From: Chitinophagaceae bacterium
GTDB lineage: Bacteria > Bacteroidota > Bacteroidia > Chitinophagales > Chitinophagaceae
Length of the DNA: 64,000 bases
Assembly: GCA_016720745.1 (NCBI GenBank)
Contig: JADKKA010000019.1
Location: 62,001-126,000, forward strand
Reading direction: 5' to 3'
Of the stretch, positions 24,667 through 34,344 are shown piece by piece (the stretch's first letter is position 1; every line of letters starts with the position of its first letter). The position numbers and the translations under genes were made by a program. Below the pieces are notes generated by a model that was not told where the DNA came from, did no database searches, and was given only the letters and a program-made list of their open reading frames with translations.

Positions 24667-25842
24667 TTGAACCAGCGCGAAATTTTTTTACGGCATGTGG
24701 CCCAGACCTCACCTGCTCCCCTGGCACTGGAGATTGTAAAAGCGGATTGCTGTACACTCTTTGATGCATCCGGCCGGGAGTATATGGATTTGATCGGGGG
24801 CATCAGTGTGGCCAACACAGGACACCGGCATCCCAAAGTGATCAGTGCAATACAAACGCAACTGGATGCTTACCTGCATGTGATGGTGTATGGTGAATTT
24901 GTTGAAAGTCCGCAGGTACAATACGCGCAGTTACTGACTTCCCTTTTACCTCCTTCTCTGAATGCCGTTTATTTTACCAATTCCGGTGCCGAAGCTGTAG
25001 AAGGGGCTATGAAACTGGCCAAAAGAGTCACGGGGCGTACACAGATAATAGCATTTGATCAATCCTACCATGGCAGTACCCAGGGTGCTTTGAGTGTGAT
25101 GGGTGATGAATACTGGCGGAATGCTTATCGTCCGCTATTGCCCGATGTACTGCACCTGACTTATAACAGCCAGGCAGTGCTTGATGAAATAACCAACCGG
25201 ACGGCCTGTGTGATAGCTGAAACAGTACAGGCCGAAGCCGGTATCATGGCACCGGATCCGGCATGGATAAAAGCGCTTGAAAAAAAGTGCAGGGAAACAG
25301 GTACCCTGCTGATTCTGGATGAAATACAGGCCGGATTTGGAAGAACCGGTAAACTATGGGGCTTTGAGCATTTTAATATTGTTCCCGATATTCTTTTGCT
25401 GGGAAAAGCATTGGGAGGCGGGATGCCATTAGGCGCCTTTATCGCCGATAAACAAATCATGGATGCTTTTACAGATCATCCGGTATTGGGGCATATCACC
25501 ACATTTGGTGGTCACCCGGTTTGTTGTGCAGCAGGGATGGCGGCTTTGAAGGCTCTGCTGGAAGAAGGATGGATCAGTGAGGTAAAAAATAAAGAAGAAT
25601 TATTCTGTTCCAGGCTCCATCATCCGGCCATTAAAGCAGTGCGTTCATTTGGTTTATGGATGGCCGTTGAATTTGACTCCTTTGAAACATGTAAGCAGGT
25701 CATTGATCGTTGTATTGCCGAAGGCTTGCTGACCGACTGGTTTTTATTTGCTCCAAATTGCCTGCGTATTTCACCGCCCTTAATTATATCTGCAGCCCAG
25801 GTGGAAAAAGCAGCCGGTATTATCATAGAGAGCATACCCTGA
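24667..25842 (+). CDS. PLP-dependent class III aminotransferase
   Basis: About 391 residues. No in-frame ATG is near; I chose TTG 24667 because homologues begin close to NQREIFLRHVAQTSPAP; TTG 24640 is an alternative lying in a repeat. Fold type I signatures: NSGAEAVEGAMKLAKR near residue 100, SYHGSTQGALSVMG, LILDEIQAGFGRTGKLWGFE near 215, and the PLP-binding Lys in LLLGKALGGGMPLGAF near 248. Related enzymes are acetylornithine or beta-alanine-pyruvate type aminotransferases; the substrate cannot be fixed. It is followed after 16 bases by the TraB/GumN gene. Confidence 0.9.
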   Translation: MNQREIFLRHVAQTSPAPLALEIVKADCCTLFDASGREYMDLIGGISVANTGHRHPKVISAIQTQLDAYLHVMVYGEFVESPQVQYAQLLTSLLPPSLNAVYFTNSGAEAVEGAMKLAKRVTGRTQIIAFDQSYHGSTQGALSVMGDEYWRNAYRPLLPDVLHLTYNSQAVLDEITNRTACVIAETVQAEAGIMAPDPAWIKALEKKCRETGTLLILDEIQAGFGRTGKLWGFEHFNIVPDILLLGKALGGGMPLGAFIADKQIMDAFTDHPVLGHITTFGGHPVCCAAGMAALKALLEEGWISEVKNKEELFCSRLHHPAIKAVRSFGLWMAVEFDSFETCKQVIDRCIAEGLLTDWFLFAPNCLRISPPLIISAAQVEKAAGIIIESIP

Positions 25843-25858
25843 ATATTAAATTCATTTT

Positions 25859-28800
25859 ATGAAAAAATATTTTTTATCCGGATTCCTTTCCATCCTGTAC
25901 CTGTGCAGTGCCGGGCAGGTTGTAAAAGATAATAAAGGCAACACCCTGTTATGGCGTATTTCCGGGAAGGGCCTTGCCAAACCTTCATATCTCTATGGTA
26001 CCATGCACCTGATGGATAAAAAAGTATTCCAGCTGGGGGATTCGGTTTATAAAGCTATTGAGCAAACGGATGGCTTTGCCGCTGAACTGGATATGAATAA
26101 GGTGGGTAACCAGATGGTCAATCATTTTCTCAGTGAAAAGGAAGCCAGGAGAGCATCAGAGCCCGTTAAACTGAAAGATGCGGTTAGTGCTGAAACCTGG
26201 AATCACTATAAAGGAGAACTTGAAAAAAAATTTGGCAAAGCGGCGGATAAAATCACGGTGAATGATCTGGAGGATCTGGAAAATCAGTTGCAGTCGGATA
26301 TGTTCAAAAAAGGAGATATGCCTACTTTTCTGGATGCCTGGTTATCCGGACAGGCCCGTAAGCAGGGAAAATGGGTAGGAGGGATAGAGGACCTGGAAGA
26401 CCAACTGGAGCATATCGGGGCTGTGGAAGAAAAAATTCAACTGGCCATTTTTGATGATGAATATTTCCGCAAACAAATGGAGTGGCTGATCAGGGTTTAT
26501 GCCGATCAGCGGCTGGATAGTATTGATGCCATGATGTACCGGGGTATGAACGGAGGCAAGGATTTTATCATGATTAAGCGGAACCTGAAAATGAGCCGGA
26601 GGATGGATAGCCTGGCTGCTGTCCGCAGTACTTTATTTGCGGTGGGAGCTGCCCACCTGCCCGGTGATTCAGGAGTGATTAGTTTATTACGAAGCCGGGG
26701 CTACACCGTTACACCTGTTTATTCTTCCAAAAAAATCAGTGCAGATAAATATGTCTCCAAAGGCCCCGGGGCAGAATGGGTCCCGGTGAAAGTAACCGAT
26801 AGCATCTATGGGATCATGATGCCGGGAGAAGCGGAAAAGATCGGGATGTTTGAATCTATGGGTCTGGAGATGAAAATGTATTTTGATATTTCCTACATGC
26901 GGGTCTATTTCACCGCGAATATTCCATTGCCGGAAAACAGAAGGGTGATTGGCTATGACAGTCTTTATGCTGGACTTCGTGCCAGGTATTCCAAAGGAAA
27001 TAAAGTGTTGAAGGATCAGGCCATTACCGTGAATGAAATTTCTGGAAGGGAATTTGTAATTGAGATGGAGGATGGGGTGATGAAGATGCAGGTGTTTATC
27101 CCTCAAATGGAAACAGTGATCATGAATGCTGTTTTTGCTTTTAATGAAAAAGGGGTAAAGGATCCGGAAACGGAAAAATTCTTTCAGTCCTTTTCTTATC
27201 ATTCAAACAGGGTTAAAAAACCGGCGGCTGAAAAACAATGGGCAAAATTCAACTATCCGGCTTACTCCTTTTCGGTTGAAATGCCAATGAAACCAAAAGA
27301 AGTAAAGGATGTAGTATCGGATGAAGGCAAGATTAATTTTGGCTGGCAGTCGATGGATGTGGCGGAGCAGGTATTCTATGGGATGAATGTGTCGTCGATG
27401 AAAGAAGGGATGTTTGATTCCGCTATAGATGAAGAGTTGTTTGAGAACATGAAAGAACATATGCGGGGAAGTTTTGAGAATGCCATCATACTTGATTCCG
27501 GCATGATCAGCGTAAGTGGTTATCCCGGCTACCATTTTACCGTTACCGGTAAGTCAGAAGGTGAGGAAGTGGTCACCAGGATCCGCTATATTTCTAGGGG
27601 AGGATTAACCTACTATTATTTTGCGGTATACGCTAAAGGGTCTGCTTTTGAAAAAAATGCTGATCGCTATTTACAGTCTTTCAGCTTAGATCCCTATACA
27701 CAACCTGCATGGGTCAGTAGGGAAGCGCCAGATAAAAGTTTTTCCACCAGTACGCCCTATCCGATACGGCGTATAGAAAGGGATCCGGAAGATAAAAGTC
27801 ATCCCGGTGCCGAAAGATTTATCGTGTATGACAGTTCAGCCTATGTAACCAGTTATGTAGACCGGACCATCCTGCCGGAATGGTTATGGTTTAGTAGTGA
27901 TACGGCTTTTCTTTCATCAAGAGCAGCTGATTACTATGGTGATTCGGATTCGCTGGCAGGTTATACGATGGACGCTAATGGGGAAGTGAAATCTGTCAGT
28001 TTTTCTGTGATTGAACCGGGCGATAACCTGGCCAAACAGGTTCGGCTGATCCTGCACGGTAACGAATTATATGAATTGTTTGGGCATTATGCCATCAGCG
28101 ATCTGCCAGGCAATTACGATCGTTTTTTCCGTGACTTCCGGGTAAAAGGAATCAAAACGCAGGCAACTTCTCTGAAGGGAAGTGCGGATGCTTTATCCAA
28201 TGCTTTGAAAAATGCAGATGAACATACAATGACCCAGGTGAAAACTTTTTGGAGTCATTTGCCATTCACGGCAGCAGATATTCCGGCACTGCGTTCAATG
28301 ATGCTCAGGATCTATCCTGATTTTGATACCAGTTACAGCGATAATCTGAATGGGATGATTGCAAACCAGCTTCGGTATATTGATAGTAACTACAGTTCAG
28401 TGCCGTATTTCAGTGAACAGTTTGCCGGTATTGCTGAAAAAGATGAGTATGTGAAGCCCCTGATCATCGGGTATTTTTCAGCAGCGCAAACGAAGGAGTC
28501 TTTTGCAGCCATTCGTGAGAGTTTAAAGCAGTCTCCCATCCGGATCAAAGAGCAGTTGCCCTATTTCAATAACCGGCTATATGATTCGTTGGCATTAACA
28601 GCGATGCTGTATCCGGATTTCCTGGAACATGCCAGCTCCAGGGCTATCTGGCATCTCGTTAGTGGTACGGCCACGTCCCTGTTGGACAGCGGTCTGATTT
28701 CACCACAACTGATCCGGGAAAAAGGGAGTGCATTTTGTGCCGTTGCATCGAGACTGCTGGAAGAAGATGCTGAAAATATTGAAGACGGAAGTTACTATTA

Positions 28801-29365
28801 TACTGATCTGATCAGATTGCTGGGTATAGTCAATACTGCGGAATCGAAAAGCCTGCTGACAAAATTTTCAAAAATGGAGAGTCGGCATATTCGTTTCAAC
28901 ACACTGCTGGCGATGCTGGCCTGTAATATGCCGGCAGACAGCAAAACGATCCTGACCCTTGCAACAACGGATGAGTACCGGCATGATTTGTATGATGAGC
29001 TGAAAAAAATAAATAAATTATCACTGTTCCCTAAATCTTATTTGTCGCAACAACAGCTGGCCCAGAGCCGTTTGTACGAGTATGCATCTGAAGAAGATCC
29101 GCCCCTAAGCATTGTTTCAGTTGGTTCAAAGACCATGTTGTACAAAGGAAAGCAACAGAAATTCTATCTGTTTAAAATCAGTTATGATGAAGGACCCGAA
29201 GCAGAGTATTACCTGGGTGTTGCCGGTCCTTACGATACCAATGCTGCTTCCATGTCCAGTTCCCATGATGTAACCGGAATGTATTGGGATGAAGAATTTG
29301 ATGCAAAAAACAAAGACAAACAACTGGAGGCCTATCTGAAATCGCTGGAAATAGTGGAGGAGTAA
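25859..29365 (+). CDS. Large secreted TraB/GumN-family protein with extra repeated modules
   Basis: 1168 residues; ordinary TraB/GumN proteins are about 280-350. A signal peptide (1-19) precedes the TraB/GumN domain (about 22-290), with both conserved GxxH motifs: YGTMHLMD near residue 46 and GAAHLPGDSG near 265. Three modules of roughly 150 residues follow, ending in similar sequences FFQSFSYHSNR (about 440), YLQSFSLDPYT (about 604) and FFRDFRVKG (about 756). The rest (about 775-1085) is mostly helical, then a short beta-rich end. TraB/GumN proteins are suspected metalloproteases. Role here unknown; probably periplasmic or surface-exposed. Confidence 0.85.
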   Translation: MKKYFLSGFLSILYLCSAGQVVKDNKGNTLLWRISGKGLAKPSYLYGTMHLMDKKVFQLGDSVYKAIEQTDGFAAELDMNKVGNQMVNHFLSEKEARRASEPVKLKDAVSAETWNHYKGELEKKFGKAADKITVNDLEDLENQLQSDMFKKGDMPTFLDAWLSGQARKQGKWVGGIEDLEDQLEHIGAVEEKIQLAIFDDEYFRKQMEWLIRVYADQRLDSIDAMMYRGMNGGKDFIMIKRNLKMSRRMDSLAAVRSTLFAVGAAHLPGDSGVISLLRSRGYTVTPVYSSKKISADKYVSKGPGAEWVPVKVTDSIYGIMMPGEAEKIGMFESMGLEMKMYFDISYMRVYFTANIPLPENRRVIGYDSLYAGLRARYSKGNKVLKDQAITVNEISGREFVIEMEDGVMKMQVFIPQMETVIMNAVFAFNEKGVKDPETEKFFQSFSYHSNRVKKPAAEKQWAKFNYPAYSFSVEMPMKPKEVKDVVSDEGKINFGWQSMDVAEQVFYGMNVSSMKEGMFDSAIDEELFENMKEHMRGSFENAIILDSGMISVSGYPGYHFTVTGKSEGEEVVTRIRYISRGGLTYYYFAVYAKGSAFEKNADRYLQSFSLDPYTQPAWVSREAPDKSFSTSTPYPIRRIERDPEDKSHPGAERFIVYDSSAYVTSYVDRTILPEWLWFSSDTAFLSSRAADYYGDSDSLAGYTMDANGEVKSVSFSVIEPGDNLAKQVRLILHGNELYELFGHYAISDLPGNYDRFFRDFRVKGIKTQATSLKGSADALSNALKNADEHTMTQVKTFWSHLPFTAADIPALRSMMLRIYPDFDTSYSDNLNGMIANQLRYIDSNYSSVPYFSEQFAGIAEKDEYVKPLIIGYFSAAQTKESFAAIRESLKQSPIRIKEQLPYFNNRLYDSLALTAMLYPDFLEHASSRAIWHLVSGTATSLLDSGLISPQLIREKGSAFCAVASRLLEEDAENIEDGSYYYTDLIRLLGIVNTAESKSLLTKFSKMESRHIRFNTLLAMLACNMPADSKTILTLATTDEYRHDLYDELKKINKLSLFPKSYLSQQQLAQSRLYEYASEEDPPLSIVSVGSKTMLYKGKQQKFYLFKISYDEGPEAEYYLGVAGPYDTNAASMSSSHDVTGMYWDEEFDAKNKDKQLEAYLKSLEIVEE

Positions 29366-29384
29366 GGGGGGCTTCCGTTATGGA

Positions 29385-29807
29385 TTAATCGTTTTCACTG
29401 CGGGGTTCCAGCAGCTTTGTGGTTACTGTGGCGATCAAAATACCGGCGGTATAACAAAGCGGGATGAATAATTCGATGGTCGGACTGAAAAAATTAACCC
29501 CAAAAAAGAGACAGGAACCCAGCATGGCCAGGATGGCAGTGCCACTGATAATGGGTTTGATTCTTTTGATTTGTTTCAGGGTATGATGGGGGAGCCGGTG
29601 AAAAAGAAAATAGCATAACAGAAAGATCAGCCAGGAAAAAGCGCCTCCAAAAATGATGGCCAGCGCAAAGAGAGCGAGGATCATATCCGCATCTTCCCGG
29701 CTCAACGTAAAACGGGTAATGCATACAAAGGTCAGCAGGACTGCACTCCACAACACAGATCTTATCCAGAGCCGATAAGGATAATTTTTATGGAAAATTG
29801 TTTTCAA
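29385..29807 (-). CDS. Four-helix membrane protein of unknown function
   Basis: 140 residues with four hydrophobic segments, about 15-33, 40-70, 88-106 and 113-130. The only start in a sensible place is TTG at 29807. No family recognised. It converges with the TraB/GumN gene, 19 bases away, and lies downstream of another membrane protein gene on the same strand. Confidence 0.55.
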   Translation of the reverse strand: MKTIFHKNYPYRLWIRSVLWSAVLLTFVCITRFTLSREDADMILALFALAIIFGGAFSWLIFLLCYFLFHRLPHHTLKQIKRIKPIISGTAILAMLGSCLFFGVNFFSPTIELFIPLCYTAGILIATVTTKLLEPRSEND

Positions 29808-29863
29808 TGGCCTGCCAGTAATGATTAGTTCATCGAATAGTGCAGCATATAATGCGTATTAGC

Positions 29864-30253
29864 TCAGAGCCGGAATCTGAGGGAGAGCGCCGGAATATTT
29901 TTTACAGTGAATTGATGGGGGTTGAATGTTGGCTGTAAATCTATACTGGCTGTGGCAAGTTTCGCCCTTTTCTTGTTTTTGCCTGATGCGATAAAGAATG
30001 GTATGCTGGTCAGGATGGCAGCTCCGCCACCAATTACTAAGGGCATGGCAGCATCAAATGATATATTACCGGTAGAAGCAATAATAAATGCAGTGGAACC
30101 GATTCCGAAAAGAATGCCCGCCACCATTTTCTGCTTTTTGCTTTTCATCAGGTATTCTTCTTTACTAAGCCGGGTTGCCGGATCTTGTTTTTCCTGGCCA
30201 AAACAGCAGGTCATGCAAGTACAGCAGACAAGGATGAGCAATAGTTTATTCAT
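29864..30253 (-). CDS. Small membrane protein with signal sequence
   Basis: 129 residues. An N-terminal signal (1-19, MNKLLLILVCCTCMTCCFGQ) is followed by a polar stretch, two hydrophobic segments (about 43-62 and 68-88, AGILFGIGSTAFIIAS and PLVIGGGAAILTSIPFFIAS), a basic patch GKNKKRAK and a short beta-rich end. Proteins of this layout are frequent in Bacteroidota but unnamed. It is 22 bases downstream of glpF on the same strand and may share its transcript. Confidence 0.65.
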   Translation of the reverse strand: MNKLLLILVCCTCMTCCFGQEKQDPATRLSKEEYLMKSKKQKMVAGILFGIGSTAFIIASTGNISFDAAMPLVIGGGAAILTSIPFFIASGKNKKRAKLATASIDLQPTFNPHQFTVKNIPALSLRFRL

Positions 30254-30275
30254 CAGTATGATTTTTGATCAGTAC

Positions 30276-30983
30276 TTAAATCATTTTAAAAACAAAGGCA
30301 GCAATCAAGGCGCCGATCACAGGACCCACGACCGGGATCCAGCTATAGGACCAGTCGCTGTCACGTTTACCCGGAATGGGCAAGAGGAAATGGGCGATAC
30401 GTGGACCCAGGTCACGGGCCGGGTTGATGGCATATCCGGTGGGACCACCAATTGATAAACCAATTCCCAGTACGAGCAGACCTACGGGCAGGGCATCCAA
30501 TGTGCCCAGTGTATTGGTTGGTTTTGACATGGCGAGGGCACCAAACATGAGCAGGAAACTGCCAATGATCTCAGTGATCAGGTTAGGCAGTACACTGCGA
30601 ATGGCGGGGGCATTACAAAAAACAGCCAGCTTTAAATCTTTATCAGCTGTAGCAGCAAAATGCTGGAAATAAGCCAGCCAGGCAATAGTGGCACCTGCGA
30701 TGGCTCCGGCAAATTGTGCCATTAAATAAACCGGAAGCATATCTGCATCAAATTGACCGGTGGCGGTTAATGCAATGGTAACGGCAGGATTCAGGTGGCC
30801 ACTTCCGCCCAGACTGGTGGAACTATACACCCCCAGGAATACGGCCATGCCCCATCCGAAAGTGATCACAATCCAGCCACTGTTCTGGCCTTTGCTACCA
30901 GTTAATAATACATTGGCTACAACGCCGCAGCCCATGGTAATGAGTAAGGCCGTTCCGGCAAATTCTCCGATAAAAGGGGACAT
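30276..30983 (-). CDS. glpF: Glycerol uptake facilitator (MIP/aquaporin family)
   Basis: 235 residues with six transmembrane helices and the two half-helix NPA motifs of the MIP family: GSGHLNPAVTIAL near residue 68 and GYAINPARDLGPR near 187. The Asp after the second NPA-Arg (NPARD) is typical of glycerol-conducting members rather than water-specific aquaporins. It lies 11 bases downstream of glpD and completes the glpK-glpD-glpF set for glycerol uptake and oxidation. Confidence 0.95.
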   Translation of the reverse strand: MSPFIGEFAGTALLITMGCGVVANVLLTGSKGQNSGWIVITFGWGMAVFLGVYSSTSLGGSGHLNPAVTIALTATGQFDADMLPVYLMAQFAGAIAGATIAWLAYFQHFAATADKDLKLAVFCNAPAIRSVLPNLITEIIGSFLLMFGALAMSKPTNTLGTLDALPVGLLVLGIGLSIGGPTGYAINPARDLGPRIAHFLLPIPGKRDSDWSYSWIPVVGPVIGALIAAFVFKMI

Positions 30984-30994
30984 AGCAATTGGTT

Positions 30995-32491
30995 TTAGTT
31001 TTGGTTGCTGCTGCCGGGGATATAATTGGAAGCAGTGGTCTTAAAGATATTAATTTGTTCATTGATCCAGTACTCCTCTTTTTGCATCACTACTGCCATC
31101 ATCCGGGCAATGGACGGGGCCATTTTTATTGCCAGCCGCGCATCGAGCAGTAATTGCCGGGTCCGGCGGGAGAGAAAATCTTCCAGGGTCATGCACATTT
31201 CCTGCTGCACGGCATGACTGACCAATTCCTCCAGCTGGGTTTCAGTTAGCATATCAATGTTTACCACCGGTGCTGGCTGATCATGTCCATTCAGCAACAG
31301 GGTTTTTGTGATACAGTCTCCCGCAGCCAGATTAAAAGTTTGTACCGCCAGGTCAATTGTTTCTTCCGCCATTTTCCGGTAGGTGGTCCATTTACCGCCA
31401 TTGATGGTGATCATTCCTGAATCGGAAACGGTTATGGCATGATCCCTCGATAAAGCGGCAGTTTTTTTATTCTTTCCTTTTATTAAAGGTCGCAGACCGG
31501 CGAACATACTCCGGATATCCTGCAGCGAAGGATCCCTGCTCAGGTAACGGCCGATATGGGATAGGATAAATTCAATTTCAGTGGCCAGCGGAATGGGTTC
31601 TGACGATATATGATTAATCGCGGTATCGGTAGTGCCCAGTACAATTTTATCATGCCAGGGAACGGCAAATAAAACCCGGCCATCATCTGTCCTTGGAATC
31701 ATAATAGCAGAGTCGCCGGGGAGAAATTCTTTGTCCACTACCAGGTGGATACCCTGACTGGGACTGATCATTGGCTGATGAAAAGGATCATCCATTCTCA
31801 TGATAGTATCTGAAAATACACCGGTCGCATTGATCACACACCTGCTTCTGATTTCGTAATCCTGGTTACTGAATTCGTCCCTGGCCCAGACCCCGATTAT
31901 TTTATTTTGTTGTTTCAGCAGTCCGGTCACCGGAAAATAATTCAGCAGGATGGCCCCCTGCTCATCGGCTGTTTGTGCAATGCTGATAGCGAGTCGGGCA
32001 TCATCAAATTGTCCGTCGTGGTAAAGGACGGATCCTTTTAAGTTTTCCGGATCTAATGTAGGTGCCCGTTCCAATGTCTCTTCTTTCGATAAAAAAAGGG
32101 AGGGACCCAGTCCCAGTTTGCCGGCCATTTTATCATAGATCTTCAGGCCGATGCCATAGAAAGGTTTTTCCCACCATTTATAATTGGGAACAATGAATGC
32201 CTGGTTGTGTACGAGGTGGGGCGCATTCCGGAGTAAGAGACCTCTTTCTTTCAACGCATCCATCACCAGGCGTATATTTCCCTGTTGCAGGTATCGAACC
32301 CCGCCATGCACGAGTTTGGTGCTTCGGGAAGAAGTTCCTTTGGCAAAATCATGTTGTTCTAATAAAATAGTTTTCAAACCGCGGGAAGCTGCATCCAATG
32401 CAATACCCAGACCGGTAGCGCCGCCGCCGATGATGCAGCAATCGAATTCGGGAGTAGAGCTGATTTTATGTATTGATGCGGATCTGTTCAT
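30995..32491 (-). CDS. glpD: Glycerol-3-phosphate dehydrogenase/oxidase (FAD)
   Basis: 498 residues. It oxidises glycerol 3-phosphate to dihydroxyacetone phosphate, passing electrons to quinone at the inner face of the membrane or to oxygen. The FAD dinucleotide fold is CIIGGGATGLGIALDAASRG near residue 19, followed by the family signature SSRSTKLVHGGVRYLQ near 52. MFAGLRPLIKGK and NGGKWTTYRKMAEE near 375 are typical C-terminal signatures. It is separated from glpK by a repeat element of about 200 bases and is close to glpF. Confidence 0.95.
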   Translation of the reverse strand: MNRSASIHKISSTPEFDCCIIGGGATGLGIALDAASRGLKTILLEQHDFAKGTSSRSTKLVHGGVRYLQQGNIRLVMDALKERGLLLRNAPHLVHNQAFIVPNYKWWEKPFYGIGLKIYDKMAGKLGLGPSLFLSKEETLERAPTLDPENLKGSVLYHDGQFDDARLAISIAQTADEQGAILLNYFPVTGLLKQQNKIIGVWARDEFSNQDYEIRSRCVINATGVFSDTIMRMDDPFHQPMISPSQGIHLVVDKEFLPGDSAIMIPRTDDGRVLFAVPWHDKIVLGTTDTAINHISSEPIPLATEIEFILSHIGRYLSRDPSLQDIRSMFAGLRPLIKGKNKKTAALSRDHAITVSDSGMITINGGKWTTYRKMAEETIDLAVQTFNLAAGDCITKTLLLNGHDQPAPVVNIDMLTETQLEELVSHAVQQEMCMTLEDFLSRRTRQLLLDARLAIKMAPSIARMMAVVMQKEEYWINEQINIFKTTASNYIPGSSNQN

Positions 32492-32518
32492 GGGAAATGG
32501 AAATGTTCAATACTTATG

Positions 32519-32715
32519 ATTGCAGATACTAGAAAATTTTCAATGCTCAATTATCAATTTTCAATGTTCAAGTTATCGGCGGTAGTGGTCAGCAATTTTG
32601 CCAGAGTTAGTTTATTTATGCTTGCCCGAAACATCTTCGTCCTGGGCTACCTCAAACGCTCCTTACTAGTATATGAGCATTGAACATTGAGCATTGAATA
32701 TTGAACATTTTCTTT
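32519..32715. repeat. AATTGAACATT-type element with inverted arms between glpK and glpD
   Basis: Left arm (about 32531-32571, units such as TTTTCAATGCTCAATTATCA) and right arm (32674-32712, units such as GAGCATTGAACATTGAGCAT) are inverted relative to each other. The core of about 100 bases contains ATGCTTGCCCG, shared with the repeat at 10.5 kb, and CCTTACTAGT, shared with the core at 53.86 kb. No gene is seen inside. Confidence 0.75.
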
Positions 32716-32743
32716 CTTTATGAAGTATGAATTAATCAACCTC

Positions 32744-34237
32744 CTATTCCCCTGCCCAATAAATGGCTGCTTTCACCGCTCTTTGCCATCCTTGAACCAG
32801 TTCGGCTTTCTTTGCTGCATCCATAGAGGGGCTGAAGGTTTTATCGGCCTGCCATTGTTCCTGTATCTCGCCGATATTTTTCCAGTATCCTACTGCCAGT
32901 CCGGCCAGATAGGCCGCACCCAGTGCCGTGGTTTCTGTGATCCGGGGTCTGATTACTTTTGTTTGGAGTACATCACTCTGAAATTGCATCAGTTGATTAT
33001 TTACCGTTGCACCGCCATCTACCCTGAGTTCTGCAATGCTGATGCCGGCATCGGCTTCCATCGCTTTTAGTACATCATAGGTTTGATAAGCAATACTGTC
33101 CAGCGCGGCACGTGCAATATGCGACTGGCTGCTGCCTCTGGTTAATCCGAAAATACTTCCTCTGGCATATTGGTTCCAGTGCGGGGCGCCTAAACCTGCA
33201 AATGCAGGAACAATGTAAACACCACCACTATCATCCACTTGCGCAGCCAGTGATTCCACTTCTGCAGATGTGCGGATAATTTTAAGTTCATCACGTAGCC
33301 ATTGTACAACAGCACCGGCAATAAATACACTGCCTTCAAGTGCATAATGTGTTATGTCGTTCACCTGCCAGGCAATAGTTGTGAGGAGGTTATTATTGGA
33401 ACGGATGGCTCTTTCACCTGTATTCATCAGCATAAAGCAGCCGGTGCCATAGGTATTTTTTACCATGCCGGGTTGGGTACACATTTGTCCGAATAAAGCC
33501 GCCTGCTGATCACCAGCGATGCCTGCCACAGGTATCCTGCTATCAGGAATAATATTGCCGGTGACACCGTAAATACGGCTGCTGGGTTTTACTTCAGGCA
33601 GAATAGCTGCAGGTATATCAAAGAGTGCGAGCAGATCGGCGTCCCATGAAAGTGTATGGATATTATACAACATGGTTCTGGAAGCATTGGATACATCGGT
33701 TACATGCACTTCTCCATTGGTTAATTTCCAGGTGAGCCAGGAATCAATGGTACCGAATGCAAGTTCTCCATTCACTGCTTTCTCCCGGGCACCGGGTACA
33801 TGATCCAGCAGCCATTTGAGTTTGGTGGCAGAGAAATAAGCATCAATGATCAGTCCCGTTTTATCGCGGATCATGGATGCATGTCCGGCTGCTTTTAATT
33901 CATCGCAGTATGCGGCTGTCCGGCGATCCTGCCATACAATGGCATTGTAAACGGGCAGACTGGTTTTGCGATCCCACAATACAGTTGTTTCCCGCTGATT
34001 GGTGATGCCGATACCTGCAATCTGCTTCATGGTAATCTGCGCATTGGCCATGGCTTCGGCAATGGTGCCAAACTGGGTGCTCCAGATTTCATTGGCATCA
34101 TGTTCCACCCAACCGGGTTGCGGATAAATCTGTTTGAATTCTTTCTGGGCAAGGCCTTTGATATTGCCCTGGTGGTCAAAAATCAGGCTGCGGCTGCTGG
34201 TAGTGCCCTGATCAAGGGCCAGCATAAAATGGGACAT
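32744..34237 (-). CDS. glpK: Glycerol kinase
   Basis: 497 residues of the FGGY carbohydrate kinase family; phosphorylates glycerol with ATP. LALDQGTTSSRSLIFD at residue 6 is the N-terminal phosphate-binding loop. WVEHDANEIW, GIGITNQRETTVLWD, the ATP-site NTYGTGCFMLMNTG near 260, GLGAPHWNQYARG near 330 and DGGATVNNQLMQFQSD near 405 are all typical. Normal length. First gene of the glp run, divergent from the glycosyltransferase gene; the 107-base gap should hold both promoters. Confidence 0.97.
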   Translation of the reverse strand: MSHFMLALDQGTTSSRSLIFDHQGNIKGLAQKEFKQIYPQPGWVEHDANEIWSTQFGTIAEAMANAQITMKQIAGIGITNQRETTVLWDRKTSLPVYNAIVWQDRRTAAYCDELKAAGHASMIRDKTGLIIDAYFSATKLKWLLDHVPGAREKAVNGELAFGTIDSWLTWKLTNGEVHVTDVSNASRTMLYNIHTLSWDADLLALFDIPAAILPEVKPSSRIYGVTGNIIPDSRIPVAGIAGDQQAALFGQMCTQPGMVKNTYGTGCFMLMNTGERAIRSNNNLLTTIAWQVNDITHYALEGSVFIAGAVVQWLRDELKIIRTSAEVESLAAQVDDSGGVYIVPAFAGLGAPHWNQYARGSIFGLTRGSSQSHIARAALDSIAYQTYDVLKAMEADAGISIAELRVDGGATVNNQLMQFQSDVLQTKVIRPRITETTALGAAYLAGLAVGYWKNIGEIQEQWQADKTFSPSMDAAKKAELVQGWQRAVKAAIYWAGE

Positions 34238-34344
34238 AGCAGGTTATTTAGTCAGGCAGTTAAGTTAAAGGAAAAAACCTACAAACCACTAAGTGGGCGA
34301 ACGGTCTTTCTTTCAATTAGCTAATTTGAAGAACCTGTTATTGT

